Positions 25,511-33,957 of a DNA stretch of 64,000 bases are shown piece by piece; within the stretch, counting starts at the first letter, position 1, and every line of letters starts with the position of its first letter. The stretch spans positions 117,867 through 181,866 of the forward strand of contig JBCDDC010000005.1 in NCBI GenBank assembly GCA_039180675.1. The letters are read 5' to 3'. The position numbers were made by a program, and so were the translations under genes. The notes below the pieces were generated by a model, which searched no databases, had not been told where the DNA came from, and was given only the letters and a program-made list of their open reading frames with translations. Source of the DNA: Thermohalobaculum sp039180675. Its GTDB lineage: Bacteria > Pseudomonadota > Alphaproteobacteria > Rhodobacterales > Rhodobacteraceae.

Positions 25511-26383
25511 ATGGGATTTATCAAAGGTGTGGGCGACTTCTTCTCGAAGGAAGTGCCGAAACTCGTGACCAAGACCGTGCCGAAGGTGGTGACGAAGGAT
25601 GTCCCGAAGTTCTTCACCGAGACGCTGCCGGGGGTGACGAAGAAAGAGACCTACGCGCCCGATCTGGTCAGATCGCGCGAGCGGGCCGAGGCGCGCAAGG
25701 CGCAGCTGGATCGCAACAGCACGATCTTCTTCGAGACGCGGACCAGGCTTGAGAACACGCGCGCCGAGTACGAGCGGCTGGCGGAGGAGTTCACCAACTC
25801 CACCGTTGAGCGCCCAGAGCTGTCGCGCCTTCTGAGCGACAAGGGCTGGAAGACGATCCCCTCCACCGATATCGGCAAGGTGCTGAAGGATACGGAGAAC
25901 ACGGTGCGCTATGTGCTCAAGTTCTTCACCCTCGATCTGACCGAACTGATCTGGATGCCGAACGAGATCAAGAAGGAGCGGGAGCATCTGGCCAAGCAGA
26001 ACGCGGCGCTGAAAGCCGCGAACGCGAAGCTCGATCGTGCGATCAGCGAGATGAAGGCGATGGAGGCCGAACTGGCCACCAGGATCGCCGAGTTGAAGGC
26101 ATTCTTCGCCGAGCAGGGTCTTGAGGAGGGCACCGCCGCCTCGGAATTGCAGGCGGTGCAGGCCGAGAGTGACACGCGGCGCGCCATGGCACGGCGGCTT
26201 TTGGGCGATGGTGTGCCACCTGCGGATATAGCCTTTGTCACCGGGCTGCCGGTTGAGGATATCGCCGCGCTCGACCCCGATGAGGATGCGCTGGAGGCGC
26301 CCGAGGATATGGCTGCCGATCTGGCTGCCGAGGGGCTGGACGCCGATGAGATCAGCGCCCTCGGCATCAAACCCGCCGCCTGA
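25511..26383 (+). CDS. Unrecognised coiled-coil protein B of a three-gene cassette
   Basis: Protein of 290 residues, no family recognised. Residues 12-43 are four tandem eight-residue units (SKEVPKLV, TKTVPKVV, TKDVPKFF, TETLPGVT), a basic amphipathic repeat with Pro every eight residues. A long coiled coil spans about 150-200. Two copies of the recurring module follow: 227-254 (GDGVPPADIAFVTGLPVEDI) and a degenerate 269-287. There is no signal peptide or transmembrane helix. It starts at ATG 25511, seven bases after protein A. It probably works with A and C, and may bind the membrane or nucleic acid through the basic repeat. That is speculative. Confidence 0.65.
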   Translation: MGFIKGVGDFFSKEVPKLVTKTVPKVVTKDVPKFFTETLPGVTKKETYAPDLVRSRERAEARKAQLDRNSTIFFETRTRLENTRAEYERLAEEFTNSTVERPELSRLLSDKGWKTIPSTDIGKVLKDTENTVRYVLKFFTLDLTELIWMPNEIKKEREHLAKQNAALKAANAKLDRAISEMKAMEAELATRIAELKAFFAEQGLEEGTAASELQAVQAESDTRRAMARRLLGDGVPPADIAFVTGLPVEDIAALDPDEDALEAPEDMAADLAAEGLDADEISALGIKPAA

Positions 26384-26404
26384 TTTTCAAGAAGGAGACG
26401 CCAG

Positions 26405-27757
26405 ATGGCCGATTCCGAGTTTTTCCTGACGCAGCCGTTCAAGACCGATGATCTGAAGGCGCAAGTCGTCTCGCTGCGCGATGATCTGGTCGAGAAGGAC
26501 GGGATCTGCAAGGACCTGAAGCTGCAGCTTGAGATCATCGGCGCCGATCTGAAGCTGATGGAGGAGAAGACCGATTTTCTGCAATCGATGCTGGAGCGGA
26601 CCTTTGCCGTCTTCACCCCGCCGCCGGTCTCGGCGGAGGAGAACGCCTTCGATTTCCTGACCGAGATTGTCTACTCGAAGCTCTCGCTGGCCGAGCAGGC
26701 GAGCGGGGTGGTGGGCGGTGTCGCCTATCTGGCCGGCAGGCTCGGCCCCGGCACGCTGAGGATGATCGGCAAGATCCCAAAGCTCGGCGGCGCGGCGCGG
26801 CTGAGCAAGGCGGCGACCTTTGGCAAGGTCGCAAAGCTCGGCAAACGGGTGCTTGTGCTTTCGGCAGCGATCTTCGTTGTCGAGGGGATCATCAAGCTCG
26901 TCTCGGCGAAGGAGATCAATCGCGCCCTGCGCAAGTCGCGGGATGACCTGCTGGGGAATATCCGGGAGGCCGATGCGGTCGTCGCCGAGTATCGCGAGGC
27001 GATCGCCGAGGCGACCAAGCTGCGCGACACGCTGCTGGTCGATGCGGGGGCCGCGGATGTGCAGGCCTATGTCCGCGTCCTGAACGAGTCGATTGCCGAT
27101 GTCGGGCGGCAGAAGGCCTATGTCTCGATGGCCCGCAAGATGCTGCGCAAGGGCATGCCGGGCGAAATGATCCTGCAATTCGTCGACGGGATGACCGAGG
27201 AGACCCTCGCGGATATCGCGCAGCGCCTGGAGATCGAGAAGGCGATCATCGGCGGCGAGGCGGGCGATGCGATTGCCCAGCGGCTTTCCCTTACGGCCGA
27301 GCAGGTGGCCACCGTTTTGACCATCGTCGAGGTGCGCGAGGCGCTGATCCGCGGGATCGCACCGCAGGAGGTGATGGAGCGCCGCGGCATCCCGCAATGG
27401 GTGCTGGATACGGAGATCGAGTTCCTTGAGGAGGAACTGCCGCCCGCACAGCCCGCGATCGAGGGTGATGGCGATCTGGCGGCGACGGCGGCGGCGCTGC
27501 TGGTCCGAGCCGAATGCCTTGCCGATCTGCGTATGGAACTGGCCGCCAAGGCGAAGATGCAGGGCGGGGTTGCACCGGATGCCGTTGCCGCCGAGCTCGG
27601 CCTGCCCGCGACCACGATCGCGGCCTGGTATGCCGATCTGGTCGAGGATCGCGAGGAGGTGGCGGCCCGGGCGGCTGACGGCGGAAGGTTCGAGCCTGCC
27701 GATCTGGCGGCCGAGCTGCGCCTGCCGCTCTCCGTCGTCATGGCGGTCCAGGGCTGA
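26405..27757 (+). CDS. Unrecognised helical protein C of a three-gene cassette
   Basis: Protein of 450 residues, no family recognised. The N-terminus is coiled-coil-like (10-65). Two hydrophobic stretches lie at about 97-111 and 148-166, separated by a basic Gly/Lys/Leu linker, which recalls the hydrophobic pair in protein A. The C-terminal half is an array of five short helix-turn-helix-like units: about 246-271, 287-307, 314-336, 384-410 and 426-448, each of the type xGVxPxxVAxxxGLPxxxIAA. AAGGAG lies upstream of the ATG, 21 bases after protein B. Arrays like this often mediate protein or DNA contact. The function is unknown. Confidence 0.65.
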   Translation: MADSEFFLTQPFKTDDLKAQVVSLRDDLVEKDGICKDLKLQLEIIGADLKLMEEKTDFLQSMLERTFAVFTPPPVSAEENAFDFLTEIVYSKLSLAEQASGVVGGVAYLAGRLGPGTLRMIGKIPKLGGAARLSKAATFGKVAKLGKRVLVLSAAIFVVEGIIKLVSAKEINRALRKSRDDLLGNIREADAVVAEYREAIAEATKLRDTLLVDAGAADVQAYVRVLNESIADVGRQKAYVSMARKMLRKGMPGEMILQFVDGMTEETLADIAQRLEIEKAIIGGEAGDAIAQRLSLTAEQVATVLTIVEVREALIRGIAPQEVMERRGIPQWVLDTEIEFLEEELPPAQPAIEGDGDLAATAAALLVRAECLADLRMELAAKAKMQGGVAPDAVAAELGLPATTIAAWYADLVEDREEVAARAADGGRFEPADLAAELRLPLSVVMAVQG

Positions 27758-27778
27758 AGGGATGGAGATGGTGGAAGA

Positions 27779-27798
27779 ACCGCCATCATGTCGGCGGT
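27779..27798 (+). terminator. Possible hairpin terminator after the three-gene cassette
   Basis: ACCGCC and GGCGGT pair around an eight-base loop, followed after about ten bases by TATTTTCTTTT. It sits in the 48-base gap between convergent genes. The T-run is not immediately after the stem, so this is a weak call. Confidence 0.4.
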
Positions 27799-27805
27799 CT
27801 GAGAG

Positions 27806-28426
27806 CTATTTTCTTTTGCCGGTGTCGTAGTTTTCGAGAACGCGTTGAACCCGTGGGTCGTCTGCCATCCGGTCGACGAACTCCCGCAGCTTTGAGAACG
27901 ATTTCGGGTCGATGCGCGTGCGCTCCAGCCAGCTCAGCATGGAGAAGAGATAGGCATCGGCGACCGAGCGCCTCTCGCCGAACAGATAGGGCGCCTGCAA
28001 GCGCGCCTCCATCAGCGTCAGCAGCCTTTCGATCCGCGTGCGGGCCATGACCCGCAGCGTTTTGTGCTCCGACTGCTCGGGATGCAGCATCGAGGGTCTG
28101 AAATGGCAGCGAAACGCGGGATGGAGCTCGCAGCTCAGGAAGGACAGGGACTGTCTGAGCCGCGCCTTATCCTTCGGTGACGGACCGGGCGCGAAACGGT
28201 CGGGGGCAAGATCATCGATATAGCAAAGGATCGCTGAGGCTTCGCTCAGCACCTCACCATCGTCGAGCGCGAGGGTCGGGACGACCGCCATCGGGTTCAG
28301 CGCGAGATAGCGCGCACGGCGCTGTTCACCCGGCCGGAGAACCTCGACCGAGTAGGGAAGCTGCGACCATTCCAGGGCGATGTGAACGCCCACGGCACAG
28401 GTTGCTGGCATACTGTAGAGCTGCAT
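27806..28426 (-). CDS. Glutathione S-transferase family protein
   Basis: Cytosolic GST-fold protein of 206 residues. The thioredoxin-like N-terminal domain has MQLYSMPATCAVGVHIALEW, the cis-Pro region NPMAVVPTL and the glutathione-binding SEASAI. The C-terminal helical domain carries RRSVADAYLFSMLSW, the family N-capping region. Ser10 or nearby residues may activate glutathione. ATG 28426 gives the normal length; an upstream extension of 53 codons does not look like GST. It is divergent from an AraC-type regulator, which may control it. The natural substrate is unknown. Confidence 0.88.
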   Translation of the reverse strand: MQLYSMPATCAVGVHIALEWSQLPYSVEVLRPGEQRRARYLALNPMAVVPTLALDDGEVLSEASAILCYIDDLAPDRFAPGPSPKDKARLRQSLSFLSCELHPAFRCHFRPSMLHPEQSEHKTLRVMARTRIERLLTLMEARLQAPYLFGERRSVADAYLFSMLSWLERTRIDPKSFSKLREFVDRMADDPRVQRVLENYDTGKRK

Positions 28427-28591
28427 TGGAGCCCCGGCATCCGCGTTGAAAACGCTAGAGGAAACGATATCCGGATCGCTCTCGCAGACGATTCCACGTT
28501 TTCCGCCGATGCATGTTTCCCGCGGAAAACATGCAACGCGATTAAACATTGAAGATCGGACCGGTCTCCTTCGCGTAAAGCTCATCGCGCC

Positions 28592-29533
28592 ATGTTGGAA
28601 GAGAGCGCGATATCAGACGAGGATGAGCCGGTGGGCAAGCATGAGCGGTCGCCCATGCTGGCGGATCTTGCCGCGATTGCCGCGCATGGTCTTGCAAGCG
28701 TCGCATCGGCGAGCCGGGCGGTCATTGCGCGGCTCGGGAACCGTGAGTTGGCTGTCACCCATGCGCCCATGTCCGATCTGCTGCTGATCCCGGCGAGCCC
28801 GTGCCGGATCTCGGTCCGGGTCGATGGGGGCGGCGATCAGCTTCTCAGGGTCTCACCGAATACGCTGATGATCTTCCGACAGGGCCGGACCTATGAAATC
28901 GGCTTTGCAAGCTGCGAGAAAATGGTGGTCTGCGCCGTTGATCCGGCCTGGTTTCAGGAGGTCGCACGCCGCTGCGATGCCGCTGATCCGACAGGCGTCG
29001 AGCGCGCGATCGACACCATCCTGCACCCCGATATTCCGCCCATCGTCGATGCGCTCAGGCGTCATCTTTCTTCACCCAAAAGCCCGCATGAGCGGTTCAT
29101 CACGCTGAATGTGGAATTGCTGGCCTCGCATTACTTCTGGCATCAGGCGACGGAGCAGTACGAGCCGCCGCTTTCGATCGGGTTGTCGAATGGGCTGTTG
29201 CAGGTCGTGCTCGAGGAGATCGAGCGGAACCTGGACAGGCGCATTCTTGTTGCCGAGCTCGCCCAGGCTGTGCTGATGTCGCCCTCGCAGTTCTCGCGTG
29301 CGTTCAAGTCCGTCATCGGGGTCTCGCCGCAGAGCTACATTCTGGAAAGACGGGTTCTGAGGGTCCAGGACCTGCTGGAGGAGATGGATCTGCCGCTGGT
29401 GGAGGTCGCTTATGAAGCCGGGTTCTCAAGCCAGGCTCACATGACCTCGACCTTTGCCAAGGTCTTCGGCATCACGCCGGGGGAGTATCGCAAATTCGTG
29501 GACACTCAGAACAGCGAAAGCGCGGTTGGTTGA
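28592..29533 (+). CDS. AraC-family transcriptional regulator
   Basis: Regulator of 313 residues. The C-terminal domain (about 205-305) has the two AraC helix-turn-helix motifs: ILVAELAQAVLMSPSQFSRAFKSVIGV, and VEVAYEAGFSSQAHMTSTFAKVFGITPGEYR. The N-terminal part is a less conserved effector or cupin-like domain. It is divergent from the GST gene (165-base gap) and convergent with a second AraC gene 19 bases away. A later ATG at 28655 is an alternative start. It may act on the GST gene. The effector is unknown. Confidence 0.87.
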   Translation: MLEESAISDEDEPVGKHERSPMLADLAAIAAHGLASVASASRAVIARLGNRELAVTHAPMSDLLLIPASPCRISVRVDGGGDQLLRVSPNTLMIFRQGRTYEIGFASCEKMVVCAVDPAWFQEVARRCDAADPTGVERAIDTILHPDIPPIVDALRRHLSSPKSPHERFITLNVELLASHYFWHQATEQYEPPLSIGLSNGLLQVVLEEIERNLDRRILVAELAQAVLMSPSQFSRAFKSVIGVSPQSYILERRVLRVQDLLEEMDLPLVEVAYEAGFSSQAHMTSTFAKVFGITPGEYRKFVDTQNSESAVG

Positions 29534-29552
29534 TGTTCACTGGGGACGACGG

Positions 29553-30443
29553 TCAGCGATTATCCGCCCGGTATTCCAACGGTGTGCTGCCGCGCTTTCT
29601 CTTGAAGAGCGAATTCATGTGAGACTGGCTTGAGAAGCCGGCCGCATAGGCAATCTCGGCCAAGCCAAGGCGGGTGTTCGAGAGCAGGTCGATCGCCTTG
29701 TCGATCCGCCGCTCGATCACCCATTGATAGGGCGGAAGGCCGGTCCGCGCCTTGAACTGTCGGGCGAATTCGTACTCGTTCGCTCCGGCCATATTGGCGA
29801 GGGTGCGCATGCGGATGGCAGTATCGACATTGCTGTCGACATAGTCGGTGATCATGGCGAAGAGCGCGTCTGACAAAGGCCCGCTTGCCCGTTCTTTGTG
29901 CTCCTTCTGGACTGCGATCGAGACTATCCGGGAGGTTATGGCGAGGATGGTCGAGTCGATGAAGAGGGCGCCCAGATCGCCGCCGGTCTGGCCTTCCTTC
30001 CACATCTCTTGAACCAGATTCTGGATGACCACGTCGCGATGCACGGATTTGAGCATCGAGCCGATCGGGAAATTGGGGGTGCCGCAGTCGAGTTGCGCGG
30101 TCTGGAAATAGCGTTTCGGCAGCCCAAGACCCAAGACGGTATGTTCGTCATGCAGCTCGAAACTCGCCTCGGTATCAGAAGGTACGACCAGAAAATCGCC
30201 CTGGCGAATGATCGTCTCGAACGTGCCCTCGCCAATATCGAAGACCCCCTGCGCCGGTTTGCTCATGAGCATTTGGAGGTTGTATTCCTCCAGCGCAGCA
30301 TCGGGGTAGGCCCCCGCGGGCTGGCGCGTCATGAACATGCCAACCATCTCGCGCCCTTCGACCAGCGCCTTCTCAATAAGGTACTGGCCATAGGTTTCTT
30401 CGTAGAAACGGAGATAGGAATTGGGTTCAACCGTTACCGACAT
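29553..30443 (-). CDS. AraC-family transcriptional regulator
   Basis: Regulator of about 296 residues. The C-terminal AraC/XylS HTH domain contains RTLANMAGANEYEFARQFKARTG and LAEIAYAAGFSSQSHMNSLFKRKRGSTPLEYR. The N-terminal region has a cupin-like sensor pattern (GEGTFETIIRQGDFLVVPSDTEASFELHD). The start is uncertain: ATG 30443 lacks a clear ribosome site, and an in-frame GTG at 30494 or an ATG at 30563 is possible. It is a distant paralogue of the convergent AraC gene. The target genes are unknown. Confidence 0.82.
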   Translation of the reverse strand: MSVTVEPNSYLRFYEETYGQYLIEKALVEGREMVGMFMTRQPAGAYPDAALEEYNLQMLMSKPAQGVFDIGEGTFETIIRQGDFLVVPSDTEASFELHDEHTVLGLGLPKRYFQTAQLDCGTPNFPIGSMLKSVHRDVVIQNLVQEMWKEGQTGGDLGALFIDSTILAITSRIVSIAVQKEHKERASGPLSDALFAMITDYVDSNVDTAIRMRTLANMAGANEYEFARQFKARTGLPPYQWVIERRIDKAIDLLSNTRLGLAEIAYAAGFSSQSHMNSLFKRKRGSTPLEYRADNR

Positions 30444-30725
30444 GATGGCATCCAAATACTTCTGTGCTTGATCCCGATAAGGTTCGAAAAGCACGCGGTT
30501 CAGAGACCGCCCGGCCGGTTGACAACATCCGCGTTGTTGTGGTCCCCGCGAGAGATTTAGCACAAGGTGTCGTAACGTAAAGCTTGTCGTGTCTTGCCGC
30601 CCTTGCGTGAAGATTACTGGCGGTTCGCTGTGTTGGTGTGTTGTGAGGCTCTCCTGGGCAGCAAGTCCTGCGATCGAAGCGGCATCGGACCCCCTCTGCT
30701 TTCACCTTCCGCAGCCCCTGCCGGT

Positions 30726-31628
30726 TCAGCCGAGGCAGGTTCTGACCATGACATCGCGAATATAGAGCACCTCTGGCCGCCCGGCCGCGCGGGCGGACAG
30801 GATGTGGGAATTGGTCCAGCTCGGAACTTCGAGCGGCAGCGCCCTGACGACAAGATCGCCTCGGCCCGAGAGCGACCGCGCGGCTGATCGGGGCAGTGTC
30901 GCGATCGCGCCGCCTGCCTCCAGCATGTCGGGCAGCGGGCTGAACTGCGACACGGTCATGACGACCCGGCGCGACAGTCCGCGGGCTGCGAGCGCTTTGT
31001 CGATAACGCTGAGCCGGGATGCAGCCCGAAAGGACGTCACCACGTGATCGGCCGCGAGATAGGCGGCCAGCGTAAGGTTCTCCGCGGCCGGGTGGGTCCT
31101 GGGGACAAGGCAGACGAATTCATCCTCGTCGAGAGGCGCGCAGTGGAAGCGGCGCGGCACTTCCTTGAAGACACCAACCGCCAGATGCACCTCGTCGGCG
31201 TCCATATCCGCCCAGAGCGTATCCTTCTTGAGAACCCTGAAATGCAAGAGCAGACCCGGCGCATCGCGGCGCACTTCCCGGATCAGGGCCTGGCCCACGC
31301 CTGCCATCATGTTGTCGGGCCAAGAGATCGCGACCTCTCCCGTCGCCGATGCGGGGTCAAACGGGGCCGGGTCGCTCACCGCGCCTTCGATCAGGCGCAA
31401 CGCTTCAGTGATGGGCCCGGCCATGGCACGGGCCCGGCTGGTCGGCTCCATCGCGCCGGGGGTGCGGATGAAGAGATCGTCGTCGAAACGGGCCCGTAGC
31501 CGCGCCAGAGCATTGCTAAGCGACGGCTGCGCGAGCCCCACACGCTCGGCCGCGCGGGTCACGTTCCGCTCGTCATAGAGCGCCTGGAACACTTTCATCA
31601 GGTTCAGATCCAGGCCATATATATTCAT
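30726..31628 (-). CDS. LysR-family transcriptional regulator
   Basis: LysR-type regulator of 300 residues. The N-terminal winged helix is clear (LDLNLMKVFQALYDERNVTRAAERVGLAQPSLSNALARLR). The effector domain follows, in the NodD/NahR-like style that contains FDDDLFIRTPGAMEPTSRA after the HTH. ATG 31628 is chosen over 31664 because the family normally starts just before DLNLM. It is divergent from a Rossmann oxidoreductase, with 107 bases between, the usual arrangement for a LysR regulator and its target. Confidence 0.9.
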   Translation of the reverse strand: MNIYGLDLNLMKVFQALYDERNVTRAAERVGLAQPSLSNALARLRARFDDDLFIRTPGAMEPTSRARAMAGPITEALRLIEGAVSDPAPFDPASATGEVAISWPDNMMAGVGQALIREVRRDAPGLLLHFRVLKKDTLWADMDADEVHLAVGVFKEVPRRFHCAPLDEDEFVCLVPRTHPAAENLTLAAYLAADHVVTSFRAASRLSVIDKALAARGLSRRVVMTVSQFSPLPDMLEAGGAIATLPRSAARSLSGRGDLVVRALPLEVPSWTNSHILSARAAGRPEVLYIRDVMVRTCLG

Positions 31629-31735
31629 CGTGTCTATGTATTCTATAGCAACTATCAATTTCAAGAATTCCTAGCCCCATCCTACATTTCAGTCATGAGG
31701 CGGCCACCGGGCTGCATCTGAGACGGAGAGAGCAA

Positions 31736-32449
31736 ATGAAGATCGCAATTCTTGGTGCCGGACGGATTGGTGGAAACCTGGGCAGGCTGTTGGCCCAGGC
31801 AGGACATCGGATCATCTTCGCCAGCCGTAATCCGGGCCGATTGGACGGTCTTCTTGCTGTGACCGACGGCGATGCCAAGGCCGCGACTCTCGATGCAGCG
31901 GTGGCTGAGGCCGATCTGGTGATCGAGGCGCTGCCCTATGCAGCGGCGCTCGCGCTCGACCCCAATGCACTTGCCGGGAAGACCCTTGTCAGCGCCTCGA
32001 ATTACTATCCGAGCCGCGATGGCGAGGTGCAGCTTGGAAGCTTGGGTCAGACGGAGGTTCTGGCCGACCGATTGCCGGGCGCGAGGGTCGTGAAGGCCTT
32101 CAACATGCTCCACTACACGATCTTCGAAGAGCGCCTGAGCGGCGGCCAGCCCGATGTGGCGATGGCGCTCGCGGGCGACGATCCGGATGCCCGGCGCGTC
32201 GTCTCGGGTCTGATCCGGGATGCGGGCTTCGTGCCGGTGAACACAGGCCCGCTGGTCATCGGGCGCAGCTTTCAGACCGACGGCCCGCTCTACGCGAAGA
32301 CAATGTCGGATACCGAGATGCGTGCGGCCCTGGCGGGCTGGCAGGCAGGCGGCGGCGCCGGGTCAGCCGGTGCCGCTGTGCATGATGGTGAAACCGTCCC
32401 TGGCTCATCGAAGGCGCCGCTTGGCAGCGGCTACGGGATAGAGGCCTAG
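31736..32449 (+). CDS. NADPH-dependent F420 reductase-like Rossmann-fold protein
   Basis: Protein of 237 residues with a Rossmann dinucleotide site at the very N-terminus (MKIAILGAGRIGGNLGRLLAQAGH), then SRNP, which suggests NADP preference, and the F420_oxidored pattern GKTLVSASNYY and VVKAFNMLH. In bacteria lacking F420 such proteins are thought to act as NADP-dependent reductases of uncertain substrate. The C-terminus is Gly/Ala-rich and low complexity. AGAGAG lies before the ATG. It is divergent from a LysR regulator. Confidence 0.83.
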   Translation: MKIAILGAGRIGGNLGRLLAQAGHRIIFASRNPGRLDGLLAVTDGDAKAATLDAAVAEADLVIEALPYAAALALDPNALAGKTLVSASNYYPSRDGEVQLGSLGQTEVLADRLPGARVVKAFNMLHYTIFEERLSGGQPDVAMALAGDDPDARRVVSGLIRDAGFVPVNTGPLVIGRSFQTDGPLYAKTMSDTEMRAALAGWQAGGGAGSAGAAVHDGETVPGSSKAPLGSGYGIEA

Positions 32450-32509
32450 GCGGTCTCGTTCGAAACGGCGGCCAGTTCTGGCCGCCCCAACAACAGGAGA
32501 AAGACGAAA

Positions 32510-32785
32510 ATGACAAAGCTTTCAGCAAACCTTCTCATCGGCCTCGCCCTCGGCGCCATGGCGGCGACCTCGGCCAATGCAAGCTCGATCTTCGAGCGCC
32601 ATGACGGCAAGACCTATGTCGACCAGTCCCGCGTGATCGAGGAGACGAGCGGCTTCGCATACGGCCTGCCCGAGGCGCCCGAGGGCACCTACTACGCGGT
32701 CATCAATGGCGACATGTTCACCATCGACCGCAAGACCGGGCGGGTCGTGGACATCATCCCGATCGCGGCAGCACTGATGAAGTGA
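32510..32785 (+). CDS. Small secreted protein, unrecognised
   Basis: Predicted exported protein of 91 residues. The signal peptide runs to about residue 24 (ATSANASS). The mature part is short, with a beta-rich segment (TYYAVINGDMFTIDRKTGRVVDIIP) seen in small periplasmic RcnB/YpeB-like proteins, but I do not assign a family. A strong AGGAGA site lies seven bases upstream. It follows the Rossmann oxidoreductase by 60 bases. Confidence 0.68.
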   Translation: MTKLSANLLIGLALGAMAATSANASSIFERHDGKTYVDQSRVIEETSGFAYGLPEAPEGTYYAVINGDMFTIDRKTGRVVDIIPIAAALMK

Positions 32786-32891
32786 GGCGGGAGTGCCTGC
32801 CACCCTTGGCCCCATCCGCCGGAAGCACCAGAAGGCGGGTGGGGACCAGAATGAGGTTTGAGGAGTGCCCGCACCGCGCGTGCGCATGATT

Positions 32892-33383
32892 TCAGGGCCG
32901 GGAGATGATCTCGACCTCCCAAGGGCCGAAGGCGCGGATCTTCAACACATGACGGGTATTCAGCGAGACATGCATGCGGCCACGGCCCTTTGCGGTGGTC
33001 GTGACAATCGGGCTCTGATCGCGAAAACCGGACATCATGTTGATGATCGTCCTGCTGGAGACCGACCTGCTGGCGTTGGTATCCGGCGCATCTTCGTCAT
33101 CCGGCAACACGGAAAGGGAGAACGCCTGGCCCGAGGTCGTCCACAGGATATCGCATGGGCAGTCGACCGGGATCATCCGGTCCCCCTCACCCCTAAGTAG
33201 CCGGCTTGTCGGTGCGCCGAGTGCGTGGAGCGGATCCTGATAGGGGGCCGCGCCCTCCTCCGACGGGTCCGGACCGTTCATCATGGCATTGATCTGGCCT
33301 GAGAGGTCCGTCTCGGCCATAGCCGCTCCGGACCAAAGCAAGAAGCTGATGAGGACCATTTTCCGGAGTTTTGCGGCGGGCAT
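32892..33383 (-). CDS. Secreted protein of unknown function
   Basis: Exported protein of 163 residues. The signal peptide (KMVLISFLLWSGAAMA) ends near residue 24. The mature part contains a Cys pair (DCPCD) and a beta-rich C-terminus. ATG 33383 is chosen because GAGG lies seven bases upstream; ATG 33359 and 33437 are in frame. It is divergent from a lipoprotein gene with a palindrome-like GGGCTAGTCCC motif between, which also appears upstream of another secreted-protein gene at 36674. It may belong to the secretion locus that follows. Confidence 0.6.
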   Translation of the reverse strand: MPAAKLRKMVLISFLLWSGAAMAETDLSGQINAMMNGPDPSEEGAAPYQDPLHALGAPTSRLLRGEGDRMIPVDCPCDILWTTSGQAFSLSVLPDDEDAPDTNASRSVSSRTIINMMSGFRDQSPIVTTTAKGRGRMHVSLNTRHVLKIRAFGPWEVEIISRP

Positions 33384-33448
33384 CTCGACCTCGATTGCCA
33401 GTTCCTGCAGTATGACGGTTTTGGCGGGACGTCGCACGCTGTCCTAAC

Positions 33449-33459
33449 GGGCTAGTCCC
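33449..33459. promoter_or_regulatory. GGGCTAGTCCC motif, copy 1
   Basis: The near-palindrome GGGCTAGTCCC sits in the divergent gap between two secreted-protein genes, 45 bases before the lipoprotein ATG. The same 11 bases occur at 36565, and both copies are followed within three bases by AAGAAGC. It is a candidate binding site for a shared regulator, perhaps the LuxR-type protein at 37203. Confidence 0.45.
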
Positions 33460-33503
33460 TTTAAGAAGCTGACCCGGACGCCCGGACTTGGCATCATTCG
33501 CGG

Positions 33504-33953
33504 ATGCCAAAGTTCTGGAAGTTTCCCATTGTGGCATTGCCCGTTATCGGGCTTGTCGGCTGCGTTGCCGGGCCGGCGGGGCTGGCGATCGCCGGTCTGT
33601 CGCTCTTGGGCGATGTCATCATGGGCGGCAATGGACCCGACGGATCGCCGCGGCTGATGATCGACCCGAACAAGGATCTCTCGGACGAACTGGCGCGGGC
33701 CGATTCTGCCGTCAATCCGCAGTGCAAATCCTATCTCGACCGAATCAAAGCAAACGCGGCACGCCCGCAACCCGAGTTGAAGCCGGGCGAGTGCCGCACG
33801 ACGCTGGTCTGCCTCGGTGGCATGAGCCATCCGCTGTCGATGTCGGTGTGTGCGCCAGGCGAGCGGGATCTGATCGCTCAGACACGCGCAACCCCCCGAG
33901 CCGCAATCGGCGCCGGGGGGCGGGATTCTTGGACCTGGACCGAGGACGACTGA
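33504..33953 (+). CDS. Predicted small lipoprotein
   Basis: Protein of 149 residues with an N-terminal hydrophobic segment and a lipobox (LVGC, Cys20), so probably lipid-anchored after processing. Gly/Ala-rich residues 21-45 follow. Four more Cys (QCKS, ECRT, VCLG, VCAP) suggest disulfides in the periplasm. There is no recognised family. It lies next to the CsgG/HfaB-type locus and is divergent from another secreted protein. It might help anchor or chaperone the exported subunits. Confidence 0.62.
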   Translation: MPKFWKFPIVALPVIGLVGCVAGPAGLAIAGLSLLGDVIMGGNGPDGSPRLMIDPNKDLSDELARADSAVNPQCKSYLDRIKANAARPQPELKPGECRTTLVCLGGMSHPLSMSVCAPGERDLIAQTRATPRAAIGAGGRDSWTWTEDD

Positions 33954-33957
33954 GGAC

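Noticed and set aside
24565..27757. Tripartite alpha-pore-forming toxin (Nhe/Hbl/MakABE type)
   Set aside because: Three tandem helical proteins with hydrophobic pairs recall this, but there are no signal peptides, protein B lacks a hydrophobic hairpin, and the module arrays are not a feature of that family.
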